A stretch of 64,000 nt of DNA, taken from Carposina sasakii. Lineage: Eukaryota; Arthropoda; Insecta; Lepidoptera; Carposinidae. Under the pieces are notes generated by a model that was given only the letters and a program-made list of their open reading frames with translations, made no database searches and was not told the DNA's origin. The position numbers and the translations under genes are program-made. This document shows, piece by piece, positions 44,151-54,606 of this stretch. The DNA is taken from assembly GCA_014607495.2 (NCBI GenBank), contig CP053162.1:372001-436000 (forward strand), in the 5' to 3' direction. Each line of letters begins with the position of its first letter. Positions within the stretch are counted from its first letter, which is position 1.

Positions 44151-45092
44151 TATATATATAAGAATGATTATTAAATCCCATGGAAGCCATGTTGGTACGC
44201 AAGTAATTATCTAAATTAATGTACGTAATTAACAGCACAACAGACACAAAAGATACAATTGCAAAATAAACCGCACAATTATAATAGCAGCTATAAACAA
44301 ATAACTAAATACCGCCATGCGCCTTCCGTGCTGTGAGCGCATAAATATAGCGCATGATTTAGGGCTGCGTGCGCGCAAGTGACGATGGGCCATTCTAAAG
44401 TTAATGAGTTGGAAGAGGTTCTACTGGTTTAAAGTCTATTATAACATGAAGTTCTTGTAATAAGAACTTTAGAAATGTATCAATAAAATTGCATTTTGCT
44501 CAGAGACATTAGGTAGAGAGACCTAATTACAAAAATACCCCTATAACCTTAATTAATTTCAAATATACGTTAGGTTTTTCTTTTAGTTAAATTTAGAAAC
44601 ATAATTTCTGCTCATAAATAGGCACGATTCAAAACTTATAAATTTCCTTTCCGTACAAAAATATAAAGACATTTTTGTATCTTTCAAAAGTTATAAAATC
44701 ATTGCAATAAAGCCTAATCATTTTGTGTATCAGAATAACCCAGCAGCACGCTCTGCCTGCGCCTGCGCAGCCATTATAGGAAATGAGCCCTCGATTAATT
44801 GATCAAGCGCGTCGGAGAAATTCCTAATTAATTCTCGGGAATTTTAATAAAGTTTTCTCTAATAGCTTTTCTGCGGAAACATTTGATAATCTTGTCAATG
44901 GTTTAATAGCAATAATGATAGCAGTAAAGTTTATTTATATTTTAGACATGTAATAGCTATTATACAGTAGATATATATATAATAACTGGACAAAATAGAA
45001 CCGTAAGAAACAACAATTTACCGAGTTACAAAGGAATTGAAGCTAAACACTGTTCAAATTTGACATAATATATTCTTACGGAATATATTAAT
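44151..45092. other. unannotated DNA
   Basis: No gene recognised. CTGCGCCTGCGCAGCC at about 44757 is an NRF1-like site. Confidence 0.4.
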
Positions 45093-45292
45093 GGAGAAGT
45101 GTTTTTATAAATTTATTTTAGTCAAGATATTATGTATTATAAAATTATTAATAAAGAAATGGAAAAAAATCTTCACCCGAGTGGGATTCGAACCCACGAC
45201 CTCTGCATCCGTGCTAGTGCTCTTACCACTGAGCTACCGGGTCAGACCCAGATTTTTTCCATTTCTTTATTAATAATTTTATAATAATATAT
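45093..45292 (-). mobile_element. rep-I SINE copy 3 with inverted second tail
   Basis: Minus-strand head GACCCGGTAGCTCAGTGGTA (A box) and TGGGTTCGAATCCCACTCGG (B box), with the usual tail at 45093-45172. Immediately beyond the head, 45250-45292 carries the tail again in opposite orientation (TTTTTTCCATTTCTTTATTA, TAATTTTATAATAATATATTC). The tRNA core therefore sits between inverted tails. Confidence 0.7.
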
Positions 45293-45672
45293 TCTATTAT
45301 TTACCTATATATGTCAAATGTCAGTTTTAAACAGTGTCTTACTAAAGACGCGGTTTTGTAAAAGAACACACATAGGTCACACACTCACAATTTTCGCGAT
45401 CGCATCGCATTGCTTTTGCAAGTTATATAATAATCAGGCTATCGGCATTCTCTAGTTTAGCTTATACGTACTCGATTCTTTAATGGTGACGGTCAGAATC
45501 GCCCAATATGTTATTTTTTTTATTACATTAGTAAGGCTGTATTTACTTGGAAGCATAACCTCTCCAGCAACAGGTTCAGTAGCTTGCTGACCAGTTAACT
45601 AAACAAGTGGAGTACGTTCCATTGTCACGTTTCCGTTAAAAAGCTATTACATTAAGTAAAAATGTTGAGGAG

Positions 45673-45981
45673 ATGGCCTATAAACGTTTATACCATGAAA
45701 GAAACAAATTTGTGGAGATTCGATCATTTAATGTTGCACTACGACACGCCGCGACGGTTATTATAGCCTACGCAATGTGTATCAACCATAGTACGAGTAG
45801 GTATGACTTGGTATGTGCCCTATCGTACGCAACGGTGATAATCTTTTGTATCAATAAATATTGTTATTGTTACCTCCTAGGTTATCAAATTGCATTGACT
45901 CTCAATTACTACCGAATATTTTCCTGTACTCTGGCGCTCGTCATCTGCGTGATGGCAGCACTGACTGTTTTCTATGAATAA
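45673..45981 (+). CDS. hypothetical 102-codon ORF with hydrophobic segments
   Basis: Opens with ATG in a favourable context (GAGGAGATGG). The predicted product has a charged start (KRLYHERNKFVEIR) and about three hydrophobic stretches (ATVIIAYAMC, ATVIIFCI, LALVICVMAALTVF). No family is recognised and no splice sites or promoter stand out. Probably chance. Confidence 0.15.
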   Translation: MAYKRLYHERNKFVEIRSFNVALRHAATVIIAYAMCINHSTSRYDLVCALSYATVIIFCINKYCYCYLLGYQIALTLNYYRIFSCTLALVICVMAALTVFYE

Positions 45982-46134
45982 ACCCATTGTTGGGCACCTG
46001 TTTATTATCTCCATGGTTTATTTATGTGGACAGATGATAGACAAAGAGGTAGACTGGTGTGCGCAAATGATAACCTGTGATTACTTCATACTGCATAGAC
46101 CATACACGTACCTAATCAACCTATTAGAGTCAAC

Positions 46135-46240
46135 TACTGGACGTAGTCCTCCTACAGTCACAAGGCTCCAGACATAGGGGGGTTTTTGCCCATAATCACC
46201 GCGGCTGGCGGGTTGGTAGCCACAGTATAATATTCCCACT
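46135..46240 (-). mobile_element. rep-G LINE 3'-end fragment
   Basis: CTACTGGACGTAGTCCTCC, TTTTTGCCCATAATCACCG and GGTTGGTAGCCACAGTATA are the reverse of 57.96-58.07 kb, diverged. Confidence 0.55.
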
Positions 46241-46468
46241 TTTTTTACACCACACAGCATAAAATATATTACAGTCAAAAGTCTACTTTGACAATCGCAC
46301 CTCTTCCCTGTCCCTCCTCAATGGTTGAGACTATAACGAGTCGTAATTTCACGAGTACACACGAGTACTTACGAGTACAGTAGACCAGGCTGCGCCATTC
46401 TACTGTTCTTCAAAAAATTTGTGAGATAGATTAAGACAGAGTAACTCTGTAGTTCTACCGGCCGAGGC

Positions 46469-46631
46469 CCTGCCCCCCTAGCATGACCACGTATCGTGGA
46501 TATCGTATCGTACTATATCTAATATTGTATCGTTTCTATACAAAATTCAACAATTAACGTATTTTGACTGGCTAAATATTGATAAATTGGCTTATCATAT
46601 CGTGTTTCGCAGGTAATGCTAGGCCTGCTGG
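46469..46631 (+). mobile_element. rep-B MITE copy 3
   Basis: CCTGCCCCCCTAGCATGACC to GGTAATGCTAGGCCTGCTGG. The two ends pair over about 20 bp. Interior GATATCGTATCGTACTATAT and GGCTAAATATTGATAAATTG. Confidence 0.75.
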
Positions 46632-46860
46632 AGATGATAATGAACTTTTTTTTAAACTATTAAAACGTGTCAATCTAGTCTCACAATAAGATCTCTAGAA
46701 GAAATAAGTAAATTTTCTATAGGTTTATAATTACATAAACACGGGATGTTTTCTCAAAAAATACTTACAACAGCTACAACTGCAGTTACTGCAGCCATGT
46801 TTAATGTAGCGGGTGCAGATCAACGTAAATGATCGGCGACAATTAGCTACCTCATCACCT

Positions 46861-47072
46861 CTGAGTTCCTTAGTCGACTCTTGCTTAGTTGCAGCTCTGA
46901 TATTCACAATAGTTTGATTATTAAAATTTATATTTTCAGGCATTCTCTCAGGCGATAAGCTAGCAACTAGTCACTGACCTTTAACATCTGTCCCCGCTTT
47001 GCTAAACGTGGCCGTGGGATCTCTTTTATGATGCTGCAGTTCTGGCTGACCCATTTCGGGAACACTGCCGTT
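46861..47072 (-). repeat. rep-A copies 11a/11b, head-to-head
   Basis: 46861-46889 (CTGAGTTCCTTAGTCGACTC) is in plus orientation. 46940-47072 (GCATTCTCTCAGGCGATAAG, ACATCTGTCCCCGCTTTGC, GACCCATTTCGGGAACACTG) is in minus orientation. About 50 bp of unrelated sequence separates them. Confidence 0.65.
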
Positions 47073-47103
47073 GTGGAACACACCTATGTATGTATGTATC
47101 TAT

Positions 47104-47815
47104 TCAGAGTGACTTTTTGGTCGTCAACGTACCTACGGAATCTCCTCATCGTCACGATAATTTTTCTCCATGGAAGCATACCTGGGAAGTGTCTGGTTCC
47201 CAAGATATTAGGATCCAAAGTTGAGTAAATAGACTGCGTTTTTCTGCATAAATGCACATAGTCGCGCGTAGCGAAATTTTTTTACGAGAAATAATTAATA
47301 CTAGTGGACGCCCGCGACTCCGCCCGCGTGGACTACAGAAGAAAAAACAAAATATCGAAATTATCCGGGATAAAAACATTTTCCCGGGATAAAAAGAAGC
47401 CTATATGTTAAGTGGGACCTGTCACAATATATTCCTGAAAACTGCATCGAAGTCAATTTAGCCGTTTCTGAGATTAGCGTGCACAAACGCACAGACAAAC
47501 AGACAAACATACAAAAATTCTAAAAATCATTGTTTTGGGCACTATTGCGTTTATAAAGGTATACTATAATATTTTTTCTTATATATCTTCCATGTTCAGA
47601 CAGCGATCCGTTACATTTTTATTATATGTATAGATAGATTTGTCTATGAAAAAACTAGTATAAACACTAGACACTATTCGCCCGATCAAGTAATTATTTA
47701 CTTTTTTTAAAGTACATCGTCTCCCAACATTTTTTTTTTTGTCATAAACTTACTTTATTTGATCTATAGAGTACGTACCCTTCGTTAAGGGTGGCAACGA
47801 AAAAACATTCTGTAT
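47104..47815 (-). mobile_element. rep-C MITE copy 5, split by a Helitron
   Basis: Left part 47104-47300 and right part 47639-47815 together make a normal rep-C copy. The interruption falls within ATTAATA|T-TGTCTATG. Confidence 0.75.
47301..47638 (-). mobile_element. complete rep-D Helitron inside rep-C
   Basis: On the minus strand it runs from TCTATCTATACATATAAT to GCGGGCGTCCACTAG. Outside bases are A and T as expected. Removing it restores the rep-C sequence found at 39140-39165, which fixes both boundaries. Confidence 0.85.
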
Positions 47816-48198
47816 ATTTACGTCCATCCATTTTTTTAAAGACTTCACTTGCTAACCCTCAGGTATGGTGGAGGTTAAACGCTTGTCCAAGAAATGTCAA
47901 CGTTTTGTGATCCTCTATATGCATCCCAGCTCTATGTCCATATATTTGTTCGCACTTTCTACTCGTGATGTCTCTCTCTGTTGACCCATCAAGTGGTGCG
48001 GTGGGAAAGAGATGCAAAGTTCTCGGCAGCGATGCATGCGATGTTTATTCGACTTCAGGTGTCGGCATTTGTTTAGAGCAGGTGTCTCATCGGTATATAT
48101 ACAGGATGAGGTAATATTAATATTTCATAATAAAATTATAGGTATACTCGTATGACATTAGGTGTTGACATATCTAATCTAATATTACCTACTTGATT

Positions 48199-48430
48199 GA
48201 CGACCGATTGGTGTAGTTGGTAGTGGCCCTGCCTGCGACGCCATAGGTCCTGAGTTCGAATCCCGGTAGGTGCAAACATATGATGAATATCGGTGTTTGT
48301 TTCCGAGTCAGGGATGTTTCTATACTTATCTATGTATTTATATACCGTTACTTAGTACCCACGACACAAGACCTTAGGGATCTTAGTGTGAGACTAGGTC
48401 AATTTGTTGTGATGTGTGTGAATATTTAAA
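48199..48430 (+). mobile_element. rep-V tRNA-derived SINE copy 1
   Basis: GACCGATTGGTGTAGTTGGT (A-box region), GCGACGCCATAGGTCCTG, GAGTTCGAATCCCGGTAGG (B box), then the body GTTTGTTTCCGAGTCAGGG and CACGACACAAGACCTTAGGG. The tRNA-like 5' part is about 75 bp. A rep-I tail scrap (TATTAATAAAGAAAATGG) follows directly at 48433-48475. Confidence 0.75.
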
Positions 48431-48475
48431 ATTATTAATAAAGAAAATGGAAAAAATTCTTCTTATTTTATAATT

Positions 48476-48896
48476 ATGATAAAAATCGTTAAAGGGAACT
48501 TTTTTGATAAAAAAATAGTTGTAAGGTAATTTATAATTTTTTTCTTAAAACCCTTAAATAAATAAAAAAGAAACACATACATACATATATAATAAAATCA
48601 CTAATTAACGAGTAACAATTTTTCCGGAGACAGAATTCACGGACCTACAATTGCTCAAACATTGATACAATTTTGCTCTTTCATATCATATATAATATGT
48701 CCTTAAAAACATACAAAATGTCATCCTGTAGCTACACTAGATCGGACCTAGCCATATACGGTAAATGAGTACGAGCTGCGCAGGCGCACACTGAATTATG
48801 CAGACTCTATTTAGATTACTCGTTGTGGCCAGTTTTTTATTCTATTATAACAACTTTTTCTACCTGTTAGATAGTTATCTTTTTTTATATATATAT
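48476..48896. other. unannotated DNA
   Basis: No gene recognised. GAGCTGCGCAGGCGCACAC at about 48774 is an NRF1-like site. Confidence 0.4.
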
Positions 48897-49160
48897 TAAA
48901 TAGGCTTACGCTTGACCACAACGCGCCTAATGGTAAGCACCGTTGCAGTCTAAGATGGAGTGCGCTTGCCTAAAAGAAACCGGTTCACTCTCGCCTTGAA
49001 GACCGTAAGATTATAGTTCATGGGGAACAGGGATTCAGGCAGGGAGTTCCACAGCTTGGCCGTTCGCAATATGAATGTAGAAGCAAAACGCTTAGTATGA
49101 GTTTTCGGCACTTCAACTGTGAACCGGTGTCGCCTTGACGTTTCCCTGGTCGTCATTCTT
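48897..49160 (-). pseudogene. LINE polymerase C-terminal remnant plus 3'UTR
   Basis: The minus-strand frame (stop near 48950) reads RHRFTVEVPKTHTKRF, ILRTAKLWNSLPESLFP and LTVFKARVNRFLLGKR. This is the characteristic C-terminal tail of insect non-LTR retrotransposons (WNSLP and FK-RVN-LL motifs). The 3'UTR (CTGCAACGGTGCTTACCATT, GTGGTCAAGCGTAAGCC) ends in TA-rich sequence. 5' truncated. Confidence 0.7.
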
Positions 49161-49434
49161 GAAGGTATATTATTGTCGTACCTTCAACTTCGTTTATTTT
49201 CATGTAAAATATAGCTCACGTTTCGTTCTGATATGTAAGCTATTTAACTGTTACGTTTCATCAAAATCCGTTCGATACTTTTAGCGTGAAAAAGTATTAA
49301 AAATAACATTAAAATAACTACACATCATCATAATCTTTCGCGTAGTAGGATTAGTAGGATATTTTAAAAGAACTACTTTAAATGTTACAACCAAAGAATA
49401 CATTAGGACAGAATATTATAATATCCGGGTAAAT

Positions 49435-49620
49435 TGAAACCGCGTGGGAATGCATTACTCCCGTGCGAAGCCGGGGCGGGTCCCTAGTTATACATTATAA
49501 ACCTTCCTTGTCAATCTCTCTATCTATTAAAAAAACTGCATCAAAATCCGTTTTCTAGTTTAAAAGATCTAAGCATAAGGGACAGACAGCAGAAAGCGAC
49601 TTTGTTTTATAATATCAGAT
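49435..49620. mobile_element. Helitron terminus and adjoining Helitron interior fragment
   Basis: CCCGTGCGAAGCCGGGGCGG then GTCCCTAG + T (49488) is a Helitron 3' end. From 49490, TATACATTATAAACCTTCC, TGCATCAAAATCCG and GGACAGACAGCAGAAAGCGA follow another Helitron-associated interior, also present at 63.76-63.87 kb. Confidence 0.55.
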
Positions 49621-49734
49621 ATTATAAAACAAATGAGAAGTCGGACCTAACCTCACTAACCTAACCTAACATTTATTCATAGAACAGTGTGACCGTATAC
49701 ACAGGAGATTATACATGGGAGCCAATGTATCTAT

Positions 49735-49865
49735 CTTCGTCTTCAGCCTATTGCAGTCCACTGCTGGACGTAGGCACGCCACAAGGCTACTGCCATAAAT
49801 TGGTTTTTGCCCATATTCACCACGCTGGGCAGGCGGTTTTGGGACTGTATATGTACCTACCTACA
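49735..49865 (-). mobile_element. rep-G LINE 3'-end fragment
   Basis: TTCAGCCTATTGCAGTCCAC, TGCTGGACGTAGGCACGCC, AAGGCTACTGCCATAAAT and TTTTTGCCCATATTCACC are the reverse complement of the 57.96-58.09 kb fragment. Confidence 0.6.
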
Positions 49866-50349
49866 GGCAAATTTGTCAGCCAGTACCTACATCATTGATT
49901 ATCACATCTTTCTAGAGTTTCTCCCCGTGATTCCTTACAATAAATGTGAAAAAGAAGTCACTCTGATTATAAGTTCCCATCGCGCTTTGTGTATCATTGG
50001 TATGATTCTTTGCCATCAGCCTACACATATGTTATTTACAGTCAAAATCTTTGTATACAATACACCTATACATACATAAATACCCATGGCTGTATTTCCT
50101 AAATAGGCCAGTCAAAACTGCAAGATATGTATACAGTCTCCAATCTCCATATAACAAATCCCGCAGCTATTTTCCCTTTTATCTCTCGAAACAGATAATT
50201 GGTTGCCGTGTCGACCGCGAGGTGTGGTGACCACGGCTTGCTAATTACCACTAATTAGTCAAGTCACTGGATTCCGATGCTGTACTGTGCTTAGTTAGTT
50301 ATGTCTGTGGGAAAGTGGGAGGGGGCTGGGAGTGCTGGTAACATTCAGC

Positions 50350-50417
50350 AATAGGGGTATGTTAAAGCACAATGCAATGAAAAAAGCCTGCTATATATGT
50401 AGAACATATCCACAAAA
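50350..50417 (+). mobile_element. rep-E fragment (copy 7)
   Basis: AATAGGGGTATGTTAAAGC and TCCACAAAAT from the left half only. Confidence 0.5.
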
Positions 50418-50588
50418 TACTAGTATAAAAAAATTCAACACAGCTTAAGTTAACATGTAGAAGAAGAAATGGACTACAACTCAATCACTGATGTGTACGG
50501 TATCTTATTCCTCTATGGTACGATTAAGTAAAAATATGTAAAGCAACCTTTATCATGGAAACATTAATTCTCAATGGACTGGTTACCT

Positions 50589-50809
50589 AAGGCTCGAGCA
50601 CACCGGATGCGTATGCGTGCACGTAAGCGTAGACGTACACGTACCTCTGAGTTTAATGTATAGAACTGTCACCGCTTGACGTCTATGCTTACATCTACGC
50701 ATACGCATTCGGTCTGCCCGTGCCTATACAGTTCCATACATAATAACTCAGAGGTACGTATACGTCTACGCTTACGGGCACGCACACGCATCCGGTGTGC
50801 TCGAGCCTT
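50589..50809. mobile_element. rep-N fold-back element, 221 bp
   Basis: Arms of about 81 bp (50589-50669 and 50728-50809) are inverted copies: AAGGCTCGAGCACACCGGAT, GCGTAGACGTACACGTACC and TCTGAGTT recur inverted. The loop (50678-50713) is itself a further inverted copy of the arm core. No coding capacity. Confidence 0.75.
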
Positions 50810-52164
50810 TATTAGTGTCGAAAAGTTGCGGTAGGATCACCTTAGCACACGTCACATATTAAAAATCGCAAATCATAATAATTGCTGTAGTGCCTATTCA
50901 GTTTTCATCATTGTTAATACTGGTATTATATAGGTAGGTACACACAGACGCCTGTGCTCCCAAACTACGAATCAAACAGGTTACCGTAGTAGCCAGAACT
51001 GCGAACAAAAAGCTCATGCCATGTCTAACATATTTTAAAATAATCATGTATTTTCATTACTACGAGTACATACAAGATTTCTTAAAACAATTAAAATAGA
51101 TTATTAATTCCCCGCGGACAGGGCAATTTAAAGGGCCATCATGTTTAGAAAGCTCGTTTAGGGCGGCTACACACCGGGCGTAATTAGTGCAGAGCTTGGT
51201 GTGCGCTTGCGCCGCCGCCGCTTTTAATTTATAGATGCGCTGGAAACACACGGAGCGATAGAGTTACGCTGCGAAAATGTAAACCTAGTCTGTGAATGCG
51301 TATTTTTATTAAGGTAATGAAGTTATTATAGACCTTTACCTATGTTTATGTTTGTCTTTTAGCAATTTTTTATGTTCTCCATATTTTATCTAGTTTTATT
51401 CATTAGTAGGACTTGGCTGTTGAAGTAGACTATAATGAATACACGCTAATAATCAATTTGACGCCATCGTTCATAACTGATAGTTCATAAGATGATGTAT
51501 TTTTATGGCCGCTATAACAACAAATACTCGGAATAAAATTAATATTTATGGGGCACACAACAAAATGTGTTTTTTTTTTGCTATTTTGTTATAGATGCTA
51601 TATAAACACAACAGAACCCATCTTACGCAAGTCCGACTCGCACTTCGCCGGTCTTTTATTCTATTATCATGTTGTGTCCATATTTAATAAGTATTACTCG
51701 TATTTTAATTATCTTATGCATTACAATTAACCTTCCGTGTGTCACCTCACTCGCGGCCACATGACTAGATACGTATTAATTTAATCTCCTTCTAAAAACG
51801 CATTTATTATAAACTATTATTGGATATTATTATATTTATTATAAATAGGGCCAGTTTCGTTTTACGACTGGAGAGAATTTTTAGTGCCTTTTTATTTGAC
51901 ATTTTGGGATAATTTCTTACCTTAGCCGTAAAGCTATTTAAATGGTAGATTTTAATTATTTATTTAGTAACTGTAGCTACAGGTATATCAGATTTCTAGG
52001 GTCTTGTGTTACTATATTCCATAAATATTTGCCCCTCCCGGAATATAAATCGAAGACCTTTGGTTCAGCAGCATACCAATTGTGCAAAAAACTTGAAAGC
52101 TTACTAGCCAATACCTAGTCAAAAATAGTAGACAATGTTTAATATATTAGTATTATATTATAGA
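50810..52164. other. unannotated DNA
   Basis: No gene recognised. CAAGTCCGACTCGCACTTCG at about 51629 is a short widespread insect repeat motif. GC-rich CGCTTGCGCCGCCGCCGC at about 51204 is isolated. Confidence 0.4.
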
Positions 52165-52262
52165 GTTTTAACTTATCACTAACATCTATCCCCGATATGC
52201 TGGACGTGACCATGGGTTCTCCTAATGCTATAGTTCTGGCTACCCTATTTAGAGAACATAAC
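52165..52262 (-). repeat. rep-A copy 12
   Basis: AACATCTATCCCCGATATGC, GGACGTGACCATGGG, TTCTGGCTACCCTATTTAG. Confidence 0.6.
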
Positions 52263-52640
52263 CATGTCTCATAATTGCTATTGAGACAAAACCTCAAACG
52301 ACGCAAATACGCAAACGTCAGTGGTGACTACCTATTTCAGCCGTTTGGGGTTGAAACCATGGGGCCATGGGGTCCAGGAGCCCACAACCTTTTTAAGGAT
52401 ATTTCAAAAAGGTTGGTCGAGGCATCTCATGACCAGAGGGCTGGCTCATTTTTTGGACAGCGAGTAAGCCTCGCTATCCAGCGGGGCAACGCTGCCAGCC
52501 TTTTGGGCACATTGCCAGCGGTGGAGGACTTGCAAGGAGTCTTCTATTTGTAAATTTTATTTTATTTTGTAGCTCTAGTTTTTTTTTTACGTAGGTTTAG
52601 TTATTATTGTAAATAATTATAGATAAATAAATGATCCACC
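52263..52640 (+). pseudogene. non-LTR retroelement C-terminal remnant
   Basis: A frame ending in TAA at 52551-52553 reads YLFQPFGVETMGPWGPGA, KDISKRLVEASHDQRAGSFF and QRVSLAIQRGNAASLLGT. I recognise this tail from retrotransposon polyproteins in many invertebrate genomes. It is followed by a T-rich 3'UTR with ATAAATAAATGA near 52621. It starts directly at the end of rep-A, so it is 5' truncated. Confidence 0.55.
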
Positions 52641-52999
52641 TTATTGCTATTTAAGTTGTAATATTCCGCTAAAAGCTGCGATTTCGCCCATTTCCGCGGA
52701 TTGATCTGAATAAAGCCTAAGTAATTCCTCCAATAAATCAAGCCATAGACATGAGCGCTTCCATAGAGAAAGTAAAATAATTACCTGTAGATACAATTCA
52801 AGCGTAAGCGCTTATCTACACGGGGCTTGTCTGACTAATTGACGTTACGCTCGTGTACCCGAGGCTTAATGGTGGTCGAAATTGTATGGAATTTGCGATA
52901 GGGATAGTTGTTGGCAAATAATGTTAGTGTAGCGCTTTGTCTATAGTCAATTTATGTCAATAGCTATGGATATAATTTAAATTCTGAACGTAAAACATT

Positions 53000-53208
53000 T
53001 TATATATATAGAAAGAATGATTTTTGAAATGTTTGTCTGTGCGTTTGTGTACGCTAATCTCAGAAACGGCTGAACCGATTTCGATGAAGTTTTCAGGAAT
53101 ATATTGTGATAGGTCCCACTTAACATATAGGCTACTTTTTATCCCGGATAATTTTGACATTTTGTTTTTTCTGTAGTCCACGCGGACGGAGTCGCGGGCG
53201 TCCACTGG
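53000..53208 (+). mobile_element. rep-D Helitron, internal deletion
   Basis: GCTAATCTCAGAAACGGCTG, CCCACTTAACATATAGGC and GTCCACGCGGACGGAGTCGC, ending GTCCACTGG + T, a permitted CTRR terminus. The 5' end is diverged. Confidence 0.7.
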
Positions 53209-53594
53209 TTAGTAATATAGCTTTAATCCCAGATTCTTCGTAACAAAGTTAATAAGTTAAGTAGGCACAACGGCATATTTATTTCACGCTGAAATAACTA
53301 CAAATTACTAAAATACCATAAACTAACTTCCTTAAGTGGAGACAGTGACCTTCCAACGTAAACGTGCCGTGACCGTAACGCTTCCGACATTACTGTACAC
53401 AAATTTTAACCTTAAAACAAACCAAATAAAGTTTTTATTTTACATAAACCAGACTAAATATTAGCTTCCGATGTTGATGTAAAGTAAAAAGAACTTTGTC
53501 GTGTAATAAATAAGGTAAAATCTAGAGTTGCGTTAGTAAACACCTGTTATTACCGTTTTTATATGGCAGTTAAAGTTGTACGAGTATTGTACAA

Positions 53595-53872
53595 CTAGTG
53601 GGCGCACGCGACTCCGTCCGCGTGGACTGCAGAAAGAACAAAATGTCGAAATTATCGAGGATAAAAACATTTTCCCGGAATAAAAAGTAGGTCATGAGTT
53701 CGATTCCCACTCGGGTGAAGAATTTTTTCCATTTTCTTTATTAATAATTTTATAGTAGCCTATATGTTAAGTAGGACCTGTTACAATATATTCCTGAAAC
53801 TGCATCGAAATCGGTTCAACCGTTTCTGAGATTAGCGTGCACAAACATCGATCCGTTACATTTATATTATCT
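53595..53872 (-). mobile_element. rep-D Helitron carrying a SINE insertion
   Basis: Opens CTAGTGGGCGCACGCGACTC and continues as the reverse of rep-D through GAGATTAGCGTGCACAAAC. A 63-bp rep-I piece is inserted at 53691-53753. The 5' end merges into a (TATC)n tract at about 53866-53899. Confidence 0.75.
53691..53753 (+). mobile_element. 5'-truncated rep-I SINE with AGTAG target duplication
   Basis: From within the B box (GAGTTCGATTCCCACTCGGG) through TTTTTTCCATTTTCTTTATT to AATAATTTTAT. AGTAG is present at 53686-53690 and 53754-53758. The undisturbed Helitron has one AGTAG-like site here, so both ends of the insertion are defined. Confidence 0.8.
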
Positions 53873-53894
53873 ATCTATCTACTATCTATATCTA

Positions 53895-54237
53895 TCTATA
53901 CATATAATAAAAATTGTAACGGATCGCTGTCTGTACATGGAAGATATATAAGAAAAAATATTATAGAATACCTTTATCAACACAAAAGTACCCAAAACAA
54001 TGATTTTTTAATTTTTGTCTGTTTGCCGGTTTGTCTGTTTGTCTGTGCGTTTGTGCACGCTAATCTCAGAAACGGCTGAACCGATTTCGATGCAGTTGTC
54101 AGTAATATATTGTGACAGATCCCACTTAACATATAGGCTACTTTTTATCCCAGGAAAATGTTTTTATCCCGGATAATTTCGATATTTTGTTTTTTTTTCT
54201 GTAGTCCACGCGGACGGAGTCGCTGGGCGTCCACTAG
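53895..54237 (+). mobile_element. complete rep-D Helitron, 343 bp
   Basis: TCTATACATATAATAAAA after an A, ending GGGCGTCCACTAG before a T. The imperfect terminal hairpin CCACGCGGACGGAGTCGC carries an extra T. Head-to-head with the copy at 53.6 kb. Confidence 0.85.
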
Positions 54238-54367
54238 TATGTAATATAGATTTAAGATTTATATAGGTATATGTGATAAAAAGCTATACATATTTGTACG
54301 AAATACGATCTAACTTTGGGAATTTTGAAGCTCCTTAACATACTCGTAGCTTCTATTATAAAGGTTG

Positions 54368-54442
54368 CTGATGAGGGTCTTCACTAGAATACATCAGCTG
54401 CATCTCCTTCCGTGCATGTCGTAAGTAGTCTTAACATCTGTC
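54368..54442 (-). repeat. rep-A copy 13, ending at rep-B
   Basis: TGCTGATGAGGGTCTTCAC, ATCAGCTGCATCTCCTTCCG, GTGCATGTCGTAAG, internal deletion, then ACATCTGTCC where rep-B begins. Confidence 0.65.
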
Positions 54443-54606
54443 CCAGCCCCCCCAGCATGACCACGCATCGATATCGTATCGTACGATATCGTATAGTCTC
54501 TACACAAAATTCAAAATGGCGGCTATATTTATCGTATTTTGCCAGGCTAAATGTCGATAAATCGGTTTATCATATTATGTTTCGCAGGTCATGCTACTTG
54601 TGCTGG
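54443..54606 (+). mobile_element. rep-B MITE copy 4
   Basis: CCAGCCCCCCCAGCATGACC to GCAGGTCATGCTACTTGTGC. Palindromic ATCGTATCGTACGATATCGT in the left half. Confidence 0.75.

Noticed and set aside
45174..45244. tRNA gene on the minus strand
   Set aside because: Has good A and B boxes, but the same head with the same tail recurs at several loci and the anticodon stem is poorly paired; it is a SINE head.
52275..52553. A host gene at this ORF
   Set aside because: No ATG at the start, begins exactly at a repeat edge, and the protein matches the tail of retroelement polyproteins I know, so it is a remnant.
53866..53899. (TATC)n tract as a functional element
   Set aside because: Ordinary microsatellite formed where two Helitron 5' ends meet.
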